Below, piece after piece: positions 59,458 through 64,000 of a DNA stretch of 64,000 nt (position 1 is the stretch's first letter; each line of letters starts with the position of its first letter). The translations under genes and the position numbers were made by a program. The stretch comes from Acidovorax sp. NB1. Lineage in GTDB: Bacteria; Pseudomonadota; Gammaproteobacteria; Burkholderiales; Burkholderiaceae_C. The stretch spans positions 25,790 through 89,789 of the forward strand of contig NZ_BJHU01000032.1 in NCBI RefSeq assembly GCF_005405905.1. The letters are read 5' to 3'. The notes under the pieces are model-generated. The model saw nothing but the letters and a program-made list of their open reading frames with translations. It had not been told where the DNA came from and ran no database searches.

Positions 59458-61040
59458 ACACCAAGCTGCGCGAATATCACGCTCCTGTATGGAGTGAGCC
59501 CGTCATTCTGGAAATGGGCTATCCAGGGCGCCGAGGCGTCCTCTTTTCTCCGGTCGAGGACAAGGTACGGGCCACAGTCGGCGACGCTGCGGACTTGGTG
59601 CCGTCGTCCATGCGCAGGGTGCAAAAGCCGGCGCTGCCCGAGTTGTCGGAGCCCGAAGTTCTGTACCACTATCTGCGGCTATCACAGCAGACCCTGGGCA
59701 TGATGAACATCAGCCTGTTCGGAACCTGCACGATGAAGTACAACGCGCAGATCAACGAAGCGATGGCTTGGCGTTCAGAGGTCACACACCTTCATCCGTA
59801 CCAGGACGAGGACACGATGCAGGGCGCCCTTGAGATCGTTCATGGGATGGACAAGATCCTGCGCGAGCTTTCGGGCATGGACCAGTTTGTGTTCCAGGCG
59901 GGCGGCGGCGCGGATGCAGCCTACACCAGCTGCGCGGTGACGCGGGCCTACCATGCGGCGCGCGGCGAGCTCGCTCAGCGCGATGAGATCATCACCACGA
60001 TTCAAACCCATCCTAGCAGCGCCGCCACTGCCGCCGCGGCAGGGTTTAAGGTGATCACGCTGATGATCGAAGAGAACGGCTACCCGTCGCTGGAGTCGCT
60101 CAAAGCGGCGGTCTCGAACCGAACAGCCGCACTGATGCTCAACAATCCCGATGATATGGGTGTTTACAACCCCGAGATCCGCGAGTGGACCCGCATCGTG
60201 CGCGAAGCGGGAGGCATCAGCTTCTACGACCACGCGAACTTCAATGCTGCGATGACCAAAATCCGCGCTAGTGAGCTGGGATTCGATGCCTGCATGTTCA
60301 TGCTGCACAAAACCTTCGGTGCGCCCAAAAGCGGCGTGGGAGGCCCCGCAGTCGGAGCCTATGGTTGCTCGGCAGCGCTCGCGCCTTATATGCCCAAGCC
60401 ACTTGTAGCTTTCGACGGCGAGCGCTACAGCCTCGACTACGACCGCCCGCAAAGCTGCGGCAAGATTCGTGAGTTCTGGGGCAATCTTCCGGTCATCGTT
60501 AAGGCGTACGCTTGGTCGCGCTCCATGGGGGCCGAAGGCATGGCAGAGGCTTCGGACCTCTCGGTACTCGCGAACAACTACATGGAGCGTGGCCTGCTCG
60601 CCATCCGTGGTGTCACGCGTTCTCATCCAGATGCCAAGAGCCCGCGCCTCGAAATGACGCGCTACAGCCTCCAACAACTCAAAGAGGACACCGGTGTCGA
60701 TGTACACGATGTGCAGAATCGCATGGCCGATTTCGGTATCGACCCAATGTGGACGAGCCACCATCCGTGGCTGATTCCCGAGCCCTTCACACCCGAGGCG
60801 GGCGAGATGTACGGCAAGGAAGCACTGGACACCTGGATTGCAGTGCTTGCCCGGATCTCCGAAGAAGCCTATTCGAACCCCGAGATCGTGAAGACGGCGC
60901 CGCACAATCAGGCTGTACACCGCCTGAAGAACGCGCTGATCGATAGCCCCGAGCATTGGGCCATGACTTGGCGCGCCTATCAGCGCAAGAGGAAGCTGGA
61001 AAATTCACCCCTGCCCTCCGCACCACGGAACGGACACTGA
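59454..61040 (+). CDS. Divergent glycine dehydrogenase (decarboxylating) subunit 2 homologue, GcvPB-like
   Basis: A 528-residue PLP enzyme matching the C-terminal half of glycine decarboxylase. The PLP lysine is in MFMLHKTFGAPKSGVGGP; true P-proteins have LHKTFSTPHGGGGP, so the loop after the lysine differs. TCTMKYNAQ replaces SCTMKYNP, and FQAGGGADAAYTS replaces the GAxGEYxG glycine loop. The fold and PLP site are kept, but the substrate pocket is altered. No H-, T- or L-protein gene accompanies it. Likely a decarboxylase or C-C lyase on another amino acid. Confidence 0.82.
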   Translation: MNTKLREYHAPVWSEPVILEMGYPGRRGVLFSPVEDKVRATVGDAADLVPSSMRRVQKPALPELSEPEVLYHYLRLSQQTLGMMNISLFGTCTMKYNAQINEAMAWRSEVTHLHPYQDEDTMQGALEIVHGMDKILRELSGMDQFVFQAGGGADAAYTSCAVTRAYHAARGELAQRDEIITTIQTHPSSAATAAAAGFKVITLMIEENGYPSLESLKAAVSNRTAALMLNNPDDMGVYNPEIREWTRIVREAGGISFYDHANFNAAMTKIRASELGFDACMFMLHKTFGAPKSGVGGPAVGAYGCSAALAPYMPKPLVAFDGERYSLDYDRPQSCGKIREFWGNLPVIVKAYAWSRSMGAEGMAEASDLSVLANNYMERGLLAIRGVTRSHPDAKSPRLEMTRYSLQQLKEDTGVDVHDVQNRMADFGIDPMWTSHHPWLIPEPFTPEAGEMYGKEALDTWIAVLARISEEAYSNPEIVKTAPHNQAVHRLKNALIDSPEHWAMTWRAYQRKRKLENSPLPSAPRNGH

Positions 61041-61053
61041 GGTCGTCGCCAGC

Positions 61054-62001
61054 ATGACGAAATTCGAAAGCCACCGCGGCTACTCTGCCATGTTCAAGGA
61101 AGGGCGCCTGACGCTGGGCCTGTTCTTTGCAATCGAGTCTTATCAAGGTTCCGTCCCTGAGATGGACGTCGCCAACCAGGTACGACTGGCGAAGATGGCG
61201 GAGTCGGCTGGCTTCGCCGCGCTCTTCTTCCGGGACGTTCCCCTTCATGTCCCGTCTTTCGGTGACGTGGGCCACATCTACGATCCCTGGGTGTTCATGG
61301 GTCATGTGGGGGCGCACACGTCACGCATAGCGCTTGCGACCGGCAGCATTATTTCGACACTGCGGCATCCCTTGCATGTTGCCAAGGCCGCTGCGTCCGT
61401 GGATCGGCTTTCGACCCAGCGCCTGGTGCTGGGGCTGGCGACCGGCGATCGACCAACGGAGTTCGCCGCCTTCCGTCAACCTATCGATGATCGAGGCGAG
61501 TTGTTTCGCGATGCACTAGCCGTCATGCGAACCGTCTGGCGGGAAGATTTTGCGCGTGTTTCAACACCCAGGGTCGACCTGTCAGGCGGCGATACGCTCC
61601 CCAAGCCGGCGCTGCGCGATATTCCGGTGCTAGTCACAGGGAACTCACGTCAGTCAGTTGCTTGGATTGCGGAGCATTCGGACGGATGGCTTTACTACCC
61701 GCAAAGCGCTGATAAACAGGCAGAGATGATTCGCCAATGGCGCTCTATGCACCATTCCTTTAAACCGTTCTCTCAATCCCTGTATATCGATCTATCTGAC
61801 GATCCGGACGCGCCGCCGACGCCGACCTTTTTGGGCTTTCGGTCGGGCCGCCGCTTCCTCATAAACTACCTCGGTGCCCTAAGCGAGATTGGCGTAAACC
61901 ATGTTGGCTTCAATCTCAAATATGGAGTTCGCCCCGCCGCAGAAGTAGTGCAGGAGCTCGGTGAGTACGTTGTTCCTCATTTCCCAGCGCATGCGGGATG
62001 A
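61054..62001 (+). CDS. Luciferase-like (LLM class) flavin-dependent oxidoreductase
   Basis: A 315-residue F420/FMN TIM-barrel protein of the bacterial-luciferase superfamily: LTLGLFFAIESYQG, SAGFAALFFRDVPLHVPSFG, RIALATGSIISTLRHPLHVAKAAASVD and LVLGLATGDRPTEF. Members are monooxygenases or reductases working with reduced flavin. It starts 13 bases after the GcvPB-like gene and is the last intact gene of the operon. A role in oxidising the product of the PLP enzyme is possible but only inferred. Confidence 0.88.
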   Translation: MTKFESHRGYSAMFKEGRLTLGLFFAIESYQGSVPEMDVANQVRLAKMAESAGFAALFFRDVPLHVPSFGDVGHIYDPWVFMGHVGAHTSRIALATGSIISTLRHPLHVAKAAASVDRLSTQRLVLGLATGDRPTEFAAFRQPIDDRGELFRDALAVMRTVWREDFARVSTPRVDLSGGDTLPKPALRDIPVLVTGNSRQSVAWIAEHSDGWLYYPQSADKQAEMIRQWRSMHHSFKPFSQSLYIDLSDDPDAPPTPTFLGFRSGRRFLINYLGALSEIGVNHVGFNLKYGVRPAAEVVQELGEYVVPHFPAHAG

Positions 62002-62137
62002 TCTTCGGCAGACTGCAGCCGCTCAGCTTTGGTGTGAGGCAATCGAGCTCAGCCAGGCGGGTGTGCGAGGGAAACTGGACTTCAGCGATCAGCGAAATGT
62101 TGCCATCAAGAAAGCGGGAGCTGAAGACCGCTACAGG

Positions 62138-63369
62138 CGGCGGATTCAACCGGTCGATGCAACACATTCGCTGAACATCTCAGCGGGTGTGTGGAAGCCC
62201 AGCGTCTTACGCGGCCTCTCATTCAATTGTCTCGCAATGGCGTTGAGCTGAAGCTGTGAGAGACCCGAGAGATTCATGCCCTTGGGCATGTACTGCCTGA
62301 GCAAGCCGTTCGTGTTTTCGTTGCTTCCCCGCTGCCATGGGCTTCGCGGGTCGCAGAAGTAAACCTGGATGTCGGTAGCCATCGTGAATTGCTTGTGAGC
62401 GTGCATCTCCGTGCCCCGGTCCCAGGTCAGTGACTTGTACAGCTCCTGCGGTAGCTTGCTGGCGCTCTTGATGAGTGCTTTGACGACCGACTCCGAGTCT
62501 TTGCCATTCAGCTTCACCAGCATCACGTATCGCGTTTGACGTTCAACCAGCGTCGCAATTTGGCTATTGCCACTGCCAAAGACCAGGTCGCCTTCCCAGT
62601 GACCAGGCACCGCTCGGTCCTCGACGCAAGCAGGACGCTCGCTGATCGAAACTGCATCAACAATCTTTCCGTGAATTGCCGTCTTCTGTGTGTAGTGCCG
62701 TGATCGACGCATCCCGCGAGTGCGCCTGAGGTGCTCCAAAAGCTCCTTCTTCAGGGCGCCACGCGCTTGAATGAACAGACTGCGGTAAATGGTCTCGTGT
62801 GACACGTGGTGGCTCTCGTCGCAAGGATAAGTTTGCTTGAGCCAACCTGCAATTTGCTCTGGCGACCACAGTATTCGCAGCTTGTGAGCCACGATTCGTG
62901 CCAATGCACGATTCTCACTGAGCTTGCAGCGCTTTGGGCGCCGCGCTCGCCCCCAGGCTGCTTCATCGGCCTGGTTTGCACGGTAGCCATCGCAGTCGCC
63001 ATTGCGCTTGATCTCTCGGCTGATGGTCGATGGTGCTCGCCCGAGCCGAGTTGCGATGGAGCGAATCGAATCGCCTGACACCATCGCCCGCGAGATCTCC
63101 TCGCGCTCTGCCAACGTCAATGCAATCGCTGCACGTGATCGCTCAGGAGGTCGGAATCCACCTGTTTCAGCGATTATTCGGTGGATAGACGAGTGGGCGC
63201 GATCAAAGAGCTTGCCGATCTCATGCAGCGTCCAGCCTTGCTTCCAGCGCTCCCACATCAGTGCCTTCTGGGTATCCGAATAGTAGATTCTTGGTCGCTG
63301 TTTCATCTGCAACACTCCTTGCACCTGCGCGGTGGTTAGTGTGTTGCATCGACCGGTTGAATCCGCCGC
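62138..63369 (-). mobile_element. IS30 family insertion sequence
   Basis: A 1232-base element bounded by perfect 30-base inverted repeats: GCGGCGGATTCAACCGGTCG at the left (62138-62167) and its complement at the right (63340-63369). It encodes one transposase on the minus strand whose stop lies within the left repeat. No clear target duplication is visible at the flanks. It separates the TetR-controlled operon from the efflux gene. Confidence 0.92.
62146..63306 (-). CDS. IS30 family transposase
   Basis: A 386-residue DDE transposase: an N-terminal helix-turn-helix region (GWTLHEIGKLFDRAHSSIHR, and SIRSIATRLGRAPSTISREIKRNG), then the catalytic core with GHWEGDLVFG (first Asp), LTWDRGTEM (second Asp) and NENTNGLLRQYMPKG (Glu), the IS30 DDE signature. 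It appears intact. The start at 63306 (MKQRPRIYYSD) is preferred over an upstream alternative at 63324. Confidence 0.93.
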   Translation of the reverse strand: MKQRPRIYYSDTQKALMWERWKQGWTLHEIGKLFDRAHSSIHRIIAETGGFRPPERSRAAIALTLAEREEISRAMVSGDSIRSIATRLGRAPSTISREIKRNGDCDGYRANQADEAAWGRARRPKRCKLSENRALARIVAHKLRILWSPEQIAGWLKQTYPCDESHHVSHETIYRSLFIQARGALKKELLEHLRRTRGMRRSRHYTQKTAIHGKIVDAVSISERPACVEDRAVPGHWEGDLVFGSGNSQIATLVERQTRYVMLVKLNGKDSESVVKALIKSASKLPQELYKSLTWDRGTEMHAHKQFTMATDIQVYFCDPRSPWQRGSNENTNGLLRQYMPKGMNLSGLSQLQLNAIARQLNERPRKTLGFHTPAEMFSECVASTG

Positions 63370-63408
63370 TGATTGCAGTCGTTCGCAGCATGGACTACGA
63401 ACGGCTGC

Positions 63409-64000
63409 TCATGAGCGGGTTTTGACGCTCGAATAGGCGGGCACCTCAACCGTGGGAGGCGTTGTTGTATATAAATTTGCCTCCCACCCGCCTCCCAGCG
63501 CCTTGAAGATGGCCACGGCCGAGCGGGCGGATTCCGTCTGTGCCTGCACGCGCGCCTCGGCCGCGCGCAGCAAGGTCTCATCAGCGTGAAGAACCTCGAT
63601 TAAGCTGACGACGCCTTTTTGGTACGCCGAGAATGAAGCGGCGCGCGCGCGGCCCAGCGCGTCAACACCGCTTGTCAACACCGCCACCTGCTCCTGCCGC
63701 CTGGCAAGGGAAGACAGAGCGTTCTCGACGTCCTCCGTGGCCTTGAGCGCTGCCAGCCGATAGGCAGCCAGCATTTCTGCCTCTTGCCCCTTGGCCTGTT
63801 CAATCTGCGCATTGATGCGCGCGAAGTCGAAAAGGCGCCAGCGCAGCCCGAGCACGCCCGTGGCCTGGCTGGCGCCGCCCGAGAACAGGTTGCCGCTGGA
63901 GACAGAGGTCGCGCTCCCCACCAGGCCGCTGAGGGACAGCTTGGGGTAGTACTCCGAGATGGCAGCGCCAATGCGCGCATTCGATGCCGCCAGGCGGCGC
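63409..64000 (-). CDS. RND efflux outer-membrane lipoprotein, NodT type (C-terminal part)
   Basis: The 3' part of a gene continuing past the right edge: about 197 residues are visible. The sequence (LRWRLFDFARINAQIEQAKG, YRLAALKATEDVENALSSLA, YQKGVVSLIEVLHADETLLRA, ALGGGWE) is the TolC/NodT repeat pattern of outer-membrane channels for tripartite efflux pumps. The reading frame is open to position 64000. Its stop lies 39 bases from the IS30 end. The inner-membrane pump genes, if present, lie beyond the window. Confidence 0.88.
   Translation of the reverse strand, partial: RRLAASNARIGAAISEYYPKLSLSGLVGSATSVSSGNLFSGGASQATGVLGLRWRLFDFARINAQIEQAKGQEAEMLAAYRLAALKATEDVENALSSLARRQEQVAVLTSGVDALGRARAASFSAYQKGVVSLIEVLHADETLLRAAEARVQAQTESARSAVAIFKALGGGWEANLYTTTPPTVEVPAYSSVKTRS

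Noticed and set aside
54548..62001. Complete glycine cleavage system
   Set aside because: No gcvT, lipoyl-bearing gcvH or lpd gene is found, and both P-protein halves have altered signature loops.
61961..62251. 96-codon plus-strand frame crossing the left end of the IS30 element
   Set aside because: It overlaps the LLM gene's end and runs into the IS terminal repeat and the antisense of the transposase; only the middle 45 codons could be a remnant.

Overview
The window reads as chromosome of a high-GC betaproteobacterium of the Comamonadaceae, most like Acidovorax and relatives. The evidence is gene order (ctpA/gpmA facing rhodanese-grxC-secB-gpsA; ftsY/M16/M16/rsmD; lysA/lysR; coaD), the family of short AGCTAT...ATAGC interspersed repeats, and a GC-rich CCTGAGTCGC-type intergenic repeat. 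No rRNA, tRNA or CRISPR array was seen. Genus is an inference; no database was searched.

Positions 1-36.5 kb look like host backbone. In order: transglutaminase and alpha-E proteins; a zinc metallopeptidase; an envelope/stress group (BON lipoprotein, DUF883, DUF1328) beside a CHASE3 histidine kinase and NarL-type regulator; a lone receiver; moeB; ctpA; gpmA; rhodanese-grxC-secB-gpsA; a FeeM-like N-acyl amino acid synthase; lysA/lysR; coaD. From 17.3 to 27.0 kb lies a block of secreted and regulatory genes between coaD and rsmD: two LuxR-type regulators, a plant-type LRR protein with an IPTL-CTERM tail, a DUF3667 membrane protein, a metallopeptidase-TPM fusion, an LprI-like protein and a DUF4832-like lipoprotein. 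Then come rsmD, two M16 peptidases, ftsY, a GGDEF-EAL protein, an EF-hand protein and cutA.

Positions 36.5-64 kb are accessory. After an AT-rich gene-poor stretch, a catabolic locus (37.1-52.4 kb) is built around an IclR regulator. Leftward it carries acyl-CoA dehydrogenase, ADP-forming acyl-CoA synthetase, class III CoA-transferase and two nitronate monooxygenase-type enzymes. Rightward it carries two Bug-type binding proteins, a DUF35/thiolase-like pair, enoyl-CoA hydratase, three short-chain dehydrogenases, an NTF2-like protein and a small monooxygenase. Together they look like CoA-dependent breakdown of an unidentified carboxylic acid. A short tyrosine recombinase separates this from a second locus (53.8-62.0 kb) controlled by a TetR regulator: acyl-CoA ligase, NTF2-like protein, AcoX-like kinase, two divergent split glycine-decarboxylase (GcvPA/GcvPB-like) subunits and a luciferase-like oxidoreductase. 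An IS30 element lies next to it, followed by the 3' part of a NodT-type efflux outer-membrane gene.

The observations I find most worth following are: (1) a palindrome plus -10 promoter unit repeated with nearly identical spacing in front of both LuxR regulators and the DUF3667 gene; (2) the divergent split P-protein operon without H-, T- or L-protein; (3) a DUF35/thiolase-like pair whose nucleophilic cysteine position is serine, as in retro-aldolase relatives; (4) interspersed repeats that supply start codons, stop codons and even a signal peptide to host genes.
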